DNA of 64,000 nt, from the NCBI RefSeq assembly GCF_900184945.1, contig NZ_FXYF01000002.1, positions 124,001 to 188,000 of the forward strand, in the 5' to 3' direction. Source of the DNA: Antarctobacter aquimaris. Its GTDB lineage: Bacteria > Pseudomonadota > Alphaproteobacteria > Rhodobacterales > Rhodobacteraceae. The notes below the pieces were generated by a model. It had not been told where the DNA came from and searched no databases. It saw only the letters and a list, made by a program, of their open reading frames with translations. Positions 34,419 through 45,819 of this stretch are shown one piece after another. Positions within the stretch are counted from its first letter, which is position 1; every line of letters starts with the position of its first letter. The position numbers were made by a program, and so were the translations under genes.

Positions 34419-35687
34419 TTACTTCAGTGCGTCCCAGCTTTGCTGGATCGCGGTGGTCACGTCTTCGGCCGACTTGCCGCCGGTGTAGTCGACCATCCCG
34501 GTCCAGAACGACCCTGCGCCGACGCCGCCGGGCATCAGGTCCGAGCCGTCAAAGCGGAAGGTGGTCGCGCCCAGCAGGATTTCGTTCATGCCGCGGCCGG
34601 TGTCGTTGGCGAACTTGGACAGGTCCACGCCCTTGTGCGGGGTCAAAAAGCCGCCCTTGGACATCCAGATCTCATGCGCCTCGGGATCCTGCAGGAAGGC
34701 GATCAGCTCATGCGCCGCATCCGACGGGTTGGTGATGGCGAACAGCGTGCCCGCACCCAGAACCGGGCTGCCCAGGTCCTTTTCGGCGTAGGCGGGGAAG
34801 TAGAAGAAGTCCGCATCCTCGCCCACCACGGTGCCCTCGGGGAAGAAGGCCGGGATGAACGACGCCTGGCGGTGCATGTAGCACTGCGGCGGCGTGTCGA
34901 AGAGACCCTTGGGGCTGTCGCGGAAATCGGTGGTGGCCACCGCACCCGCGCCGCCCGCCACGTAGGCGTCGTTGCGCGCGAACCAGCCGAATTCCTCGAT
35001 CGCGGTGATCACGGCGGGATCGTTGAACGGGATCTCGTTGCGGACCCACTGGTCATAGGTCTCGGGCGAGGCGGTGCGCAGCATCATGTCCTCGACCCAG
35101 TCGGTCGCCGGCCAGCCAGTGGCGGCGCCGGATCCCAGGCCGATGCACCAGGGCGTCTCGCCGTCGGCGGCGATCTGTTCGGTCAGGGCCTTGAGCTCTT
35201 CCATGGTGGTGGGGATCTCGTAGCCCGCATCCTCGAAGTTCTCGGGCGAGTACCAGACCAGCGATTTCAGGTCGACGCGGAAGAACATGCCGAAGTGCTG
35301 CGTCGCACCGGCGGCGTCCTTGTAGCTGCCCAGGTCCACCCAGGACTGGCCGGCGGCGTAGTTTTCCTTGACCCACTCGGCCACTTCCGGCTTGAGCGGC
35401 GTCAGAAATCCGCGCGCCGCCATGTCGGAGGCCAGGCCCGGCTGCGGGAAGACCGCGATGTTGGGGGCCGATCCGGCCTCGGCATCGACGACGACCTGCT
35501 GCTCGAAACTGTCCGAGCCGACGTAGCTGACGGTGTGGCCGGTCCGTGCCTCGAAGACGTCAAAGATCTCGGCAATGATCTCGGCCTCGGGCGACAGCCA
35601 TGGGCCGAATACGGTGATCTCGTCCGCGCTGGCCTGCCCGGCGCACAGCGCCGCAGTCGCCACCCCGATCAGATAGGTCTTCTTCAT
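34419..35687 (-). CDS. aglE: Alpha-glucoside-binding periplasmic protein
   Basis: Extracellular solute-binding protein of 422 residues (family 1). Signal peptide MKKTYLIGVATAALCAGQAS is followed by ADEITVFGPWLSPEAEIIAE. The substrate-binding protein fold is supported by AYAEKDLGSPVLGAGTLFAI and the C-terminal MVDYTGGKSAEDVTTAIQQS. It delivers alpha-glucosides to AglFG. ATG 35687 is preceded by GGGAGG; the upstream 22 in-frame codons are promoter DNA. It is the first gene of aglEFGAK. Confidence 0.93.
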   Translation of the reverse strand: MKKTYLIGVATAALCAGQASADEITVFGPWLSPEAEIIAEIFDVFEARTGHTVSYVGSDSFEQQVVVDAEAGSAPNIAVFPQPGLASDMAARGFLTPLKPEVAEWVKENYAAGQSWVDLGSYKDAAGATQHFGMFFRVDLKSLVWYSPENFEDAGYEIPTTMEELKALTEQIAADGETPWCIGLGSGAATGWPATDWVEDMMLRTASPETYDQWVRNEIPFNDPAVITAIEEFGWFARNDAYVAGGAGAVATTDFRDSPKGLFDTPPQCYMHRQASFIPAFFPEGTVVGEDADFFYFPAYAEKDLGSPVLGAGTLFAITNPSDAAHELIAFLQDPEAHEIWMSKGGFLTPHKGVDLSKFANDTGRGMNEILLGATTFRFDGSDLMPGGVGAGSFWTGMVDYTGGKSAEDVTTAIQQSWDALK

Positions 35688-35749
35688 GTCAGTCCTCCCG
35701 AAGATATTTCGCACCGGCCCGATGGCCGCCATTGTACTCGCCCGCAAAT

Positions 35750-35800
35750 CCAAAGCGCTTTGGGTGGGGTCACTATCGGCGAGTCGCGCGCCCCTGTCAA
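35750..35800 (-). promoter_or_regulatory. aglE promoter and AglR operator 1
   Basis: On the minus strand, -35 TTGACA (35800-35795) and -10 GATAGT (35777-35772) are spaced by 17 bases. The perfect palindrome CCAAAGCGCTTTGG (35750-35763) begins where transcription should start. This is a textbook LacI-family operator position for repression of aglEFGAK. Confidence 0.75.
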
Positions 35801-35885
35801 CAGTGACCGGCTTTCACCACGATATTTCAATGCTGCACCGCAGCCAAGCGCGCCGACGCCGGACAGCGCGGATATCCGCGACCCC

Positions 35886-35914
35886 TTGACAAATCCGAAG
35901 CGCTTTGAACGATA
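35886..35914 (+). promoter_or_regulatory. aglR promoter and AglR operator 2
   Basis: A perfect -35 TTGACA (35886-35891) is followed by the imperfect palindrome CGAAGCGCTTTG (35896-35907), related to operator 1 at 35750-35763. A poor -10 (ACGATA or GATAGG) comes 17-19 bases after the -35. The aglR ATG begins only 28 bases after the -35, so the transcript should be leaderless or nearly so. The operator inside the promoter implies autorepression. Confidence 0.65.
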
Positions 35915-35919
35915 GGTGC

Positions 35920-36948
35920 ATGAACCTCAAAGAACTCGCCGAACACCTCAGCCTGTCCCAGACAACCGTCAGCCGCGCGCTGAACGGCTACCCCGAGGTC
36001 AGCGAAAAGACCCGCGAGCGGGTGCTGCGCGCGGCGCAGAAGCTGAACTACAGCCCGAACGCCCGCGCCAAGGGGCTGGCGACGGGGCGCGCCCAGGCGA
36101 TCGGGCACGTGCTGCCGATCTCCGACCGGCACCAGCACGATATGGTGAACCCGATCTTCGGCGACTTCATCGCCGGTGCGGGCTCGACCTATGCCAGGGC
36201 GGGCTACGAGGTGGTGATTTCGCTCGTGGATGACAAGGACGAGGAGCAGGCCTACCGCTCGATCCGCAGCCGGGGCAACGTCGACGGGATCATCGTGCAC
36301 GGCCCGCGCATGGCGGATTCGCGGATCGCCCTGCTGACGGAACTGGGCCTGCCCTTCGTGGTGCATGGCCGCGCCTCGCAGGTCAACCTCCCCTACAGCT
36401 GGCTCGACACCAACAACGCCCGCGCCTTTCACCGTGCGACCGGCTTTCTGCTGGACCTCGGCCATCGCCGCATCGCGCTGGTCAACGGGCTGGAGTTCAT
36501 GGACTTCGCCTTTCGCCGCCGCGGCGCCTATGTCAAGGCGCTGGCCGAGCGCGGGATCACGGCCGACCCGGCGCTGATGCGCTCCGAGGAAATGACCGAG
36601 ATCTACGGCTACCGCTCGGCGCGCGAGATGCTGGCCATGGACAACCCGCCCACCGCCTTTCTCGTGTCGTCGATGATCACCGCCATCGGCGTCCGCCGGG
36701 CGATCCATGAGGCCGGGCTGGAGATGGGGCGCGACGTGTCGGTCATCACCCACGACGACGACCTGGGCTACCTCGGCAACGGGCACGAGGTGCCGATCTT
36801 CACCGCCACGCGCTCTTCCGTGCGGGCCGCCGGGGCGCGCGCAGCCGAGATGCTGCTGGACCTGATCCGCACACCGGACCGCCCGCCCCTCACCCACCTG
36901 ATGGAGGCCGAACTGATCATCGGCAATTCCACCGGTCCTGCACATTGA
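35920..36948 (+). CDS. aglR: LacI-family regulator of alpha-glucoside utilisation
   Basis: Repressor of 342 residues. The N-terminal HTH, MNLKELAEHLSLSQTTVSRA followed by LNGYPEVSEKTRERVLRAAQ, is a canonical LacI domain with the hinge RAKGLATGRAQAIGHVLP. The sensor domain includes FLLDLGHRRIALVNGLEFMD. Divergent orientation to aglE and two operators in the 232-bp spacer identify it as AglR. ATG 35920 is chosen for the conserved MNLKELA start; the TTG five codons upstream lies inside operator 2. It is followed after 9 bases by the GH1 gene. Confidence 0.92.
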   Translation: MNLKELAEHLSLSQTTVSRALNGYPEVSEKTRERVLRAAQKLNYSPNARAKGLATGRAQAIGHVLPISDRHQHDMVNPIFGDFIAGAGSTYARAGYEVVISLVDDKDEEQAYRSIRSRGNVDGIIVHGPRMADSRIALLTELGLPFVVHGRASQVNLPYSWLDTNNARAFHRATGFLLDLGHRRIALVNGLEFMDFAFRRRGAYVKALAERGITADPALMRSEEMTEIYGYRSAREMLAMDNPPTAFLVSSMITAIGVRRAIHEAGLEMGRDVSVITHDDDLGYLGNGHEVPIFTATRSSVRAAGARAAEMLLDLIRTPDRPPLTHLMEAELIIGNSTGPAH

Positions 36949-36957
36949 AGGCATGAC

Positions 36958-38280
36958 ATGATGTTCAATCGCTCCGATTTCCCTGACGGCTTCCAGTTTG
37001 GCTGCGCCACCTCGAGTTACCAGATCGAGGGGCACGGCTTTGGCGGCGCGGGCCGCACGCAGTGGGATGATTTCGCCGCCACCCCCGGCAACGTGGTGCG
37101 GTTCGAAAACGGCGACCGCGCCTGCGACCACTACCACCGCTACGCCGCGGATTTCGACCTGGTGGCTGCGGCGGGGTTCGACTGCTACCGCTTTTCGCTC
37201 AGCTGGGCGCGGGTGCTGCCCGAGGGGCGCGGCGCGGTCAACACCGAGGGGCTGGACTACTACGACCGGCTGACCGACGCGCTGCTGGAACGCGGGATCA
37301 AGCCCTGCGCCACGCTCTACCACTGGGAGCTGCCCTCGCCGCTGCTGGACCTCGGCGGCTGGCGCAACCGTGACATCGCCGAGTGGTTCGCCGACTACAC
37401 CGAGGTCATCATGCGCCGGATCGGCGACCGGATGTTTTCCGTCGCCCCGATCAACGAGCCGTGGTGCGTCGCCTGGCTGAGCCATTTCGAAGGCCACCAC
37501 GCCCCCGGCGTGCGCGACATCCGCGCCGCCGCCCGCGCGATGCACCATGTCCTGCTGGCGCATGGCCGCGCCATCGAGGTCATGCGCAGCCTCGGCATGG
37601 GCAACCTGGGCGGCGTGTTCAACATGGAATGGGCCGACCCCGCCGACGACACGCACGAGGCGCAGGCCGCCGCCGAACGCTATGACGCGCTCTACAACCG
37701 CTGGTATCTGGGCGGTGTGTTCAAGCAGGAATACCCCGCCCTGGCACTCGAAGGGCTGGAGCCGCACCTGCCCAAGGGCTGGCAGGACGATTTCCCCACC
37801 ATCGGCGCGCCGCTCGACTGGTGCGGGTTGAACTATTACACGCGCAAGCTGATCGCCCCCGCCGGCCGACCCTGGCCCGACTACCGCGAAGTCGAGGGCC
37901 CGCTGCCCAAGACCTTCATGAACTGGGAGATCTTTCCCGACGGGCTCTACAACTTCCTCAAACGCACCGCGCAAGACTACACCGGCGACCTGCCGATCTA
38001 CGTCACGGAAAACGGCATGGCCTCGGCCGACGTGATCACCGATGGCGCGGTCGACGATCCCGAGCGCCTGCGCTATCTTGAGGCGCACCTGTCGCGGGTC
38101 CGCAAGGCGATCGACGAAGGCGTCCCGGTGAAGGGCTATTTCACCTGGTCCCTGCTGGACAATTTCGAATGGGCACTGGGCTACGAAAAGCGCTTTGGCC
38201 TGGTCCACGTCGATTTCGACACGCTGGAACGGACGCCCAAGGCGTCGTATCACGCGCTTGCCGAGGCCCTGACCCGCTGA
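36958..38280 (+). CDS. GH1 beta-glucosidase
   Basis: Glycoside hydrolase family 1 enzyme of 440 residues. The N-terminal signature FQFGCATSSYQIEGHGFGG is present, with the acid/base Glu167 in APINEPWCVAWL and the nucleophile Glu351 in IYVTENGMAS. C-terminal FTWSLLDNFEWALGYEKRFG completes the fold. There is no signal peptide, so it cuts imported or phosphorylation-free beta-glucosides in the cytosol. Placement behind aglR suggests co-regulation with alpha-glucoside genes although the linkage specificity differs. A second ATG directly follows the first (36961). Confidence 0.94.
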   Translation: MMFNRSDFPDGFQFGCATSSYQIEGHGFGGAGRTQWDDFAATPGNVVRFENGDRACDHYHRYAADFDLVAAAGFDCYRFSLSWARVLPEGRGAVNTEGLDYYDRLTDALLERGIKPCATLYHWELPSPLLDLGGWRNRDIAEWFADYTEVIMRRIGDRMFSVAPINEPWCVAWLSHFEGHHAPGVRDIRAAARAMHHVLLAHGRAIEVMRSLGMGNLGGVFNMEWADPADDTHEAQAAAERYDALYNRWYLGGVFKQEYPALALEGLEPHLPKGWQDDFPTIGAPLDWCGLNYYTRKLIAPAGRPWPDYREVEGPLPKTFMNWEIFPDGLYNFLKRTAQDYTGDLPIYVTENGMASADVITDGAVDDPERLRYLEAHLSRVRKAIDEGVPVKGYFTWSLLDNFEWALGYEKRFGLVHVDFDTLERTPKASYHALAEALTR

Positions 38281-38307
38281 AGACCTCAAGACCGAAAGGC
38301 CCACGCC

Positions 38308-39267
38308 ATGACGCATGACCTCTCTGTTGTCGCGGACATCGGCGGCACCAACACCCGCGTTGCGCTGTGCCGCGACGGCAAGGTGCTGGAGGACACGATC
38401 CGCCGCTACCGCAACGCCGAGAACGCCGGCATCGCCCCGGTGCTGCGCAACTACCTGTCCGAACGGGATGTGACGCCCATTGGCGTCTGCGTCGACATGG
38501 CCGGCCCGGTCAAGGACGGGGTCGGCACGCTGACCAACCTCGACTGGACCGTCGACAGCGCCGAGCTGCGGGCCGAAACAGGCGCGCGGCAGGTCGCGGT
38601 GATCAACGACCTCCAGGCGCAGGGCTATGCCGTGGCGCACCTGGGCCATGACAGCCTGCACCCGGTGCTGACCGGGCGGCCCGCGCCCCAAGGCGCGGTG
38701 CGGCTGGTGATCAACGTGGGCACCGGGCTGAACGCTGTGCCGGTCTACACCCAAGGGACACGCACGCTGGTGCCTCCGGCCGAGGCAGGTCATGTGTCGC
38801 TGCTGGCGCGAACGGTCGACGAATTGCGGCTGATCGACTGGCTGGCGGACCAGCACCCCCAGCCGGGGCTGGAGGACGTGCTGTCGGGCCGCGGGCTGGA
38901 GCGGCTCTACGCCTGGGTCTGCCACGACGAAGGCGACGGCGCGCCGCTGAGCGCGGCCGAGATCATGGCCGGGTTCGAGGCGGGCGATGCCCGCGCGCAA
39001 CGCGCCGCGCGGCTCTTCGTGCAGTTCCTGGGGCGCTATGCCGGGGACCTGGCGCTGATCACCTTGCCCTTTGGCGGCATCTACCTCGTGGGCGGCGTCA
39101 TCCGGCACCTGGGTCCGCACCTGCTGCCGCTGGGCTTTGCCGAGGCTTTTGCCGCCAAGGGCCGGTTCAACGCCTACATGACGCAATTTCCGGTGGACCT
39201 CGTCACCGACGATTACGCCGCGCTGCGTGGCTGTGCCGCGCACCTGGCGGAGTTGATGCACGGCTGA
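38308..39267 (+). CDS. glk: Glucokinase
   Basis: Enzyme of 319 residues that phosphorylates glucose released by AglA and the GH1 enzyme. The N-terminal phosphate loop VVADIGGTNTRVALCRDG, the catalytic region AVINDLQAQGYAVAHL and the second phosphate motif LVINVGTGLNAVPV are those of the bacterial Glk family. The C-terminal adenosine region is GGIYLVGGVIRHLGPHLLPL. It follows the GH1 gene by 27 bases and probably belongs to the aglR transcript. Confidence 0.94.
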   Translation: MTHDLSVVADIGGTNTRVALCRDGKVLEDTIRRYRNAENAGIAPVLRNYLSERDVTPIGVCVDMAGPVKDGVGTLTNLDWTVDSAELRAETGARQVAVINDLQAQGYAVAHLGHDSLHPVLTGRPAPQGAVRLVINVGTGLNAVPVYTQGTRTLVPPAEAGHVSLLARTVDELRLIDWLADQHPQPGLEDVLSGRGLERLYAWVCHDEGDGAPLSAAEIMAGFEAGDARAQRAARLFVQFLGRYAGDLALITLPFGGIYLVGGVIRHLGPHLLPLGFAEAFAAKGRFNAYMTQFPVDLVTDDYAALRGCAAHLAELMHG

Positions 39268-39372
39268 GGCGGCTTGGGTCTTGCCCCGCCCCTCCATGCG
39301 GGCGATACGCAGGGAAAGCCCCTGACCGGGAGTTCCCCAGATGCCCCCCATCCGCCGCGCGCAGGCGCCCGC

Positions 39373-41656
<2,284 letters not shown>

Positions 41657-41682
41657 CAACCCATTGGAATAAAAACAGGATC

Positions 41683-41718
41683 GGGCCGCCCAAATCGCTC
41701 GGGCGGCCCTATTCTTTG
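41683..41718 (+). terminator. Terminator of eno
   Basis: Perfect 9-bp stem GGGCCGCCC / GGGCGGCCC with a 9-base loop is followed by TATTCTTT, 27 bases after the eno stop. Confidence 0.8.
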
Positions 41719-41847
41719 GAGTAGACCGGGGCTTTGACCAAGTGACGGGCGGTCCGCGAACGGCTATCAAAACGATATATGAAATTAAAATTTGCCCGAG
41801 GGTCCGCACCGTGCCGTGATCCAGAGGTTGGAATACAGCACTCGAAA

Positions 41848-43161
41848 ATGCCCCGTCATGCCTACGATATCCGGCTCGAGGAAATGCGCCGCGCGGAATA
41901 CGGATCGCGCGGGGAACTGCTGATCCGTTACGGCATCATGGCAGCCGCCGTTCTGGTCCTGACGCTGACACTGGACCCCCGCGTCACGCTGGGCTGGGCC
42001 GCCGCCTACGGCACGCTCGAAGCGAGCCTTGCCGCGGTGCTGATTCTGGGCTCCGGCGGCAACGCCCGGCTGCGTTACGGGCTGGCGCTGGGCATCTACC
42101 TGATGTCGGGCCTGTGTTTCATGACCTTGCCGATCTACCTGATCGTGCCGCCCGTGCAGACCGCCCATGCCTTTGCCGGGGCCACCGGAATCGTCGGCCT
42201 ACTGCTCTACTCGCTGCAACGCTCACAGCGCGAACCGGGGCTGATGGCGGTGGACTGCGTGCTGGTCTGCATTCTGGGCGGAGCGCTGGCAATCGTGCTG
42301 ATGCCGCAGCTGGACAGCTGGGCGGACCGCCTGACTGTGATCCTGCTGATCATCGCGCTAGGGGTCTACTATGTCGGCTCGCTGATCTCGGGCTGGCGGC
42401 AGGAACGCAGCCTGCGCGACGCGCAGCAACGCTATGCCACCTCGCAGAAGGCCCGCGCCCTGGGCCAGTTCGTCGGCGGCGTGGCGCATGACTTCAACAA
42501 CCAGCTGACCGCGATCCTCGGCTTTCTCGACCTGTTCGAAACGCTCGACAGCCCGGCCGAACGCAGCGCCGCCCTGAACGAGATCCGCTCGGCCGCCGAA
42601 CGCGCGGCGCGCACGGTGCAGCAACTGCTGGCCTCGAGCGGCCGCACGCGGCTCAATCCGGCGCCGATCCAGATGGGCGATTTCCTGTACGGACTGGGCG
42701 AAGTGCTGACCGACCTGCTGGACCCGGGCATGACCGTCGAAGTGGTGCCGCTCGAGGATCCGCTGGCCGTGCTGGCTGATGCCGACATGCTGGAGACCTG
42801 CGTCATCCAGCTGTGCCTGAACGCGCAGGACGCCACGGGCGGGCACGGCCTTATCCGGCTGTCCTGCGAAAGGCGCACCTCGATCCAGGCCCTGGCGCCG
42901 ATGGAGATCACCGCCCCGTCCTGCATTGCCCTGATCGTCGAGGACGACGGCCCCGGCGTCGCCCCAGAGGCGCTGCCGCTGCTGGCCGAGCCGTTCTACA
43001 CCACGAAATCCGCCAGCGAAGGACGCGGGCTGGGCCTGTCGGCGGTGGCCGGCTTTGCCCGCCAGTCCGGTGGCGGTCTCAGGCTGGAATCCGCCATCCA
43101 GGGCGGGCTGCGCGCGGTGCTGTTCCTGCCCGAAGCGCCGACGAGTCAGCAGTTGCCGTGA
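41848..43161 (+). CDS. Membrane sensor histidine kinase
   Basis: Predicted sensor kinase of 437 residues with five or six helices (about residues 27-180), then a cytoplasmic kinase core. The phosphoacceptor is His214 in FVGGVAHDFNNQLTAILGFL, of the HDFNN type usual for hybrid-like kinases. The ATPase domain has an N-box region (CLNAQDATGGHG), G1 VEDDGPGVAPEALP and G2 GRGLGLSAVAGFARQSGGG. No receiver domain or partner regulator is adjacent. ATG 41848 (MPRHAYDIRLEEM) is preferred; an ATG 69 bases upstream in frame is possible. The signal is unknown. Confidence 0.85.
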   Translation: MPRHAYDIRLEEMRRAEYGSRGELLIRYGIMAAAVLVLTLTLDPRVTLGWAAAYGTLEASLAAVLILGSGGNARLRYGLALGIYLMSGLCFMTLPIYLIVPPVQTAHAFAGATGIVGLLLYSLQRSQREPGLMAVDCVLVCILGGALAIVLMPQLDSWADRLTVILLIIALGVYYVGSLISGWRQERSLRDAQQRYATSQKARALGQFVGGVAHDFNNQLTAILGFLDLFETLDSPAERSAALNEIRSAAERAARTVQQLLASSGRTRLNPAPIQMGDFLYGLGEVLTDLLDPGMTVEVVPLEDPLAVLADADMLETCVIQLCLNAQDATGGHGLIRLSCERRTSIQALAPMEITAPSCIALIVEDDGPGVAPEALPLLAEPFYTTKSASEGRGLGLSAVAGFARQSGGGLRLESAIQGGLRAVLFLPEAPTSQQLP

Positions 43162-43165
43162 CGGC

Positions 43166-43615
43166 TCAGCTGCCCGGCTCCTTGTAGACGCCCTGCTCCT
43201 TGAGCGCGTCCACCACTTCCTTGGGCATGTAGGTCTCGTCGTGCTTGGCGAGGATCTCGCTGGCCTCGAAAACCCCGTCGACATAGCGTCCGGTGCCGAC
43301 CATGCCCTGGTTCTCTTCGAACAGGTCGGGCAACACGCCGGTATAGACCACCGGCACCGTCGCGCCGCCGTCGGTCACGCTGAACCGGACCTGCTCGCCC
43401 TCGCCGCGCACCAGCGTGCCCTCGGCGACCAGGCCGCCGATGCGGAACACCTCTGCCGGTGTCGGCGGCTCGGCCATGACCTGGCTCGGAGAGCGGAAAA
43501 AGTTGATCCCGTCGCGCATGGCGGTGCCGATCAGCCCGGTCGAGACGATCAGCGCCACGATGGCCAGCGCCACCACCTGGATGCGTCGTTGTTTCTTGAG
43601 CGATTTCAGAGCCAT
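43166..43615 (-). CDS. ccmE: Cytochrome c maturation protein CcmE
   Basis: Haem chaperone of 149 residues. An N-terminal membrane anchor (VVALAIVALIVSTGLIG) leads to a periplasmic beta-barrel. The haem-binding motif is His125 in LAKHDETYMP with Tyr129. CcmE carries haem to the apocytochrome c ligase complex. ATG 43615 follows GGGAGGAT. It converges on the kinase gene, with 4 bases between stops. The other ccm genes are not in this window. Confidence 0.95.
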   Translation of the reverse strand: MALKSLKKQRRIQVVALAIVALIVSTGLIGTAMRDGINFFRSPSQVMAEPPTPAEVFRIGGLVAEGTLVRGEGEQVRFSVTDGGATVPVVYTGVLPDLFEENQGMVGTGRYVDGVFEASEILAKHDETYMPKEVVDALKEQGVYKEPGS

Positions 43616-43708
43616 TCCATCCTCCCGGCGCGCCACGCTGTTCGTGGTCAATATAGACACCGCGACGCGGCTTGGGGAGAGGCCCGATCACTTTGCCGCG
43701 CCCCCCGG

Positions 43709-43768
43709 TTTCTTCTGGCCGGAAATATCCTGGGGGCGCGCGCGCAGCGCGCGGGGGCAAAGCCCCCT
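43709..43768 (+). repeat. Dispersed palindromic repeat, copy C
   Basis: Tag TTTCTTCTGGCCGGAAATAT, then CCTGGGGGC, hairpin GCGCGC-GCA-GCGCGC, and GGGGGCAAAGCCCCC. It lies between ccmE and argC. It is the same family as copies at 8197, 29180 and 55760. Confidence 0.75.
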
Positions 43769-43788
43769 CCGCCCCACCCGCCCGCGCC

Positions 43789-44817
43789 TCAGGGGAAACA
43801 GGGCGCCAGCATCAGCCCGGCGGTCTCGTCCTCGCCCAGCATCAGGTTGGCGTTCTGCAACGCCTGGCCCGAGCTGCCCTTGGTCAGGTTGTCCAGCGTC
43901 GCCACCACGATGGCCCGCCCGGGCCGGCGGTCGCCGGTCATGCCGATGTGGCAAAAGTTCGAGCCGCGCACATGGTGGGTCGACGGCGTCTCGCCAAAGG
44001 GCAGCACCTCGATGAAGGGCTCATCGGCATAGGCCGCCTTCAGCGCGGCATGGATCGCCTGCGGGTCGCCCTTGAGGTAGGCGGTGGCCAGGATGCCCCG
44101 GTTGAACGGGCCGAGGTGCGGGGTGAACTGCACCTGCACCGGGCGGCCGGCCAGCAGGCTGAACTCCTGGTCGAACTCGCCCAGGTGGCGGTGCGTGCCG
44201 CCGACGGAATAGGCGTTGGTGCCCTCGCTCAGCTCGGCATGCAGCAGGTTCTCCTTGAGCGACCGCCCCGCCCCGCTGACCCCGCATTGCAGGTCCAGAA
44301 TGATCTCGTCGAGGTCGATGACACCGGCGGTGATCAGCGGGCGCAGGATGTATTGCCCGGTGGCCGCGTTGCAGCCGGTCCCGGCGACAACCCGCGCGCC
44401 GCGGATCTCGTCGCGGTAGAACTCGGTCAACCCGTAGACCGCCTCGGCCTGCACCTCCAGCGCAGCATGGTCGTTGCCGTACCACTGCTTGTAGGCCGCC
44501 GGGTCGCGCAGCCGGAAATCGGCCGACAGGTCGACGATCTTCAGCGACTTCGGCAGCTTCGATATGACCTCCTGCGAGGTCTTGTGCGGCAGGGCGCAGA
44601 AACACAGATCGATGCCGGTGAAGTCGATCTCTTCCCAGGTCACCAGGTCCGGCAGCGACAGGTGGCGCAGGTGCGGAAAGGCCTGCGCCAGGCTCTGCCC
44701 GGCCTTGGAGTTGGCCGCCAGCGCCTTGATTTCGCAGGACGGATGGGTGGCGATCAAGCGGATCAGTTCCGCGCCGGTATAGCCGGAGGCGCCAATGATG
44801 GCGATCGAATGGGTCAT
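43789..44817 (-). CDS. argC: N-acetyl-gamma-glutamyl-phosphate reductase
   Basis: Third enzyme of arginine synthesis, 342 residues. The NADP-binding start [20 protein letters not shown] is clear, and the catalytic Cys149 is in [18 protein letters not shown]. Conserved [20 protein letters not shown] and [19 protein letters not shown] follow. ATG 44817 is followed by the family N terminus; the 27 upstream in-frame codons are leader DNA. About 100 bases upstream is an 11-codon reading frame ending in two arginine codons, which may be an attenuation leader. Confidence 0.95.
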   Translation of the reverse strand: MTHSIAIIGASGYTGAELIRLIATHPSCEIKALAANSKAGQSLAQAFPHLRHLSLPDLVTWEEIDFTGIDLCFCALPHKTSQEVISKLPKSLKIVDLSADFRLRDPAAYKQWYGNDHAALEVQAEAVYGLTEFYRDEIRGARVVAGTGCNAATGQYILRPLITAGVIDLDEIILDLQCGVSGAGRSLKENLLHAELSEGTNAYSVGGTHRHLGEFDQEFSLLAGRPVQVQFTPHLGPFNRGILATAYLKGDPQAIHAALKAAYADEPFIEVLPFGETPSTHHVRGSNFCHIGMTGDRRPGRAIVVATLDNLTKGSSGQALQNANLMLGEDETAGLMLAPCFP

Positions 44818-44880
44818 AGGGTCACCTTTTGAAGGGGGCACGCCCGGCGGTCCGGGGCGCGGGATGACGGAAGGGGAAAG

Positions 44881-44949
44881 GAAAGCCGCGGCAGGCACTG
44901 CCGCAGGGCGGGTTCATCGTCGCAGGTGCAGGGCAAGGGATGCGAACAT
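44881..44949 (-). promoter_or_regulatory. Candidate arginine leader peptide and hairpin upstream of argC
   Basis: On the argC strand an ATG at 44949, preceded by GGAGGAG at 5 bases, opens an 11-codon frame MFASLALHLRR ending at 44914 with tandem CGA-CGA arginine codons next to the TGA. Just downstream is the hairpin GCGGCAG-TGC-CTGCCGC (44904-44888), followed by CTTTCCTTTCC, resembling a weak terminator. The layout matches ribosome-mediated attenuation, but no antiterminator pairing was proven. Confidence 0.45.
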
Positions 44950-45057
44950 GACGGCTCCTCCGGAGCTTGGTGATAACGGCCCCACGCCCTGCAATCAATG
45001 CAGAAATCCCCGTCAGGCCCGCTTGATCGCGGCACACCGCAGCGCCATGATGCCGCC

Positions 45058-45795
45058 ATGGCAAAGGTGGCAGGCAGCGATCCGGTTCCGGTCTGGCGGC
45101 TCTTCTGGCGGATGGGCGGCTGGGTCATGCTGATCTTTGTGGTGATCGTCCTGGTCCTGACGATGGTCAGCCAGAGCACGCTGTCGCTGGCCCAGCGGTT
45201 TGACGTCGAGGGGCGCGAAACCACCGCCGAGGTGACCGACAAGTACGAGCGCGTCAGCACCGACAGCGACGGCGACCGCGAGGTGACTTATTACTTCGAG
45301 CTGCGCTTTGACACCCAGCGCGGCGATACGGTGGGGGTCACCCGCTCGGTCGGTTCGAGCACCTACAATGACGCCGCCGTGGGGGACCGCGTGCCGATCT
45401 GGTACCTGAACAGCGAACCCGGGACGATCGAACTGTCACGCGGCGAAAACCGCACCACCTCGATCGTCACCCGCTGGATTGCGCTGGGGTTCGGCGCGCT
45501 GATGCTGGCGGCGCTGTGGGTCCCGGGGCGCAAGGCGGTGGCCGCCGCGCGTGCCCGGCGCTATGGTCGGCGCGAAACGGCCGTGGTGACCGGCCTCAAG
45601 CAGACCAGCTACCGGGTGAACAACCGCCATCGCTACCGCCTGACCTGGCGCGAGGACAGCGGCCGCATCGGCGAAAGCCTAGCCTACAAGGAAGACGCGC
45701 TGGACGGCTACAAACCCGGGGACAAGATCACGATCTACCAGGGCATCCAACGCGCTTGGTGGAGCGGTGACGTGGGCGAACGGGACGAATCCTGA
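45058..45795 (+). CDS. DUF3592-type membrane protein
   Basis: Membrane protein of 245 residues. An N-terminal helix (GGWVMLIFVVIVLVLTMVSQ) is followed by an external beta domain and a second helix (WIALGFGALMLAALWVPG), then a second beta unit. The segments TYNDAAVGDRVPIWYLNSEP and YKPGDKITIYQGIQRAWWSG match the strand-turn patterns of DUF3592. Function unknown. ATG 45058 is chosen because the preceding 20 codons overlap the argC leader region. Confidence 0.75.
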   Translation: MAKVAGSDPVPVWRLFWRMGGWVMLIFVVIVLVLTMVSQSTLSLAQRFDVEGRETTAEVTDKYERVSTDSDGDREVTYYFELRFDTQRGDTVGVTRSVGSSTYNDAAVGDRVPIWYLNSEPGTIELSRGENRTTSIVTRWIALGFGALMLAALWVPGRKAVAAARARRYGRRETAVVTGLKQTSYRVNNRHRYRLTWREDSGRIGESLAYKEDALDGYKPGDKITIYQGIQRAWWSGDVGERDES

Positions 45796-45819
45796 CCGCC
45801 CTGCCCCCGCGCGCCCGAC

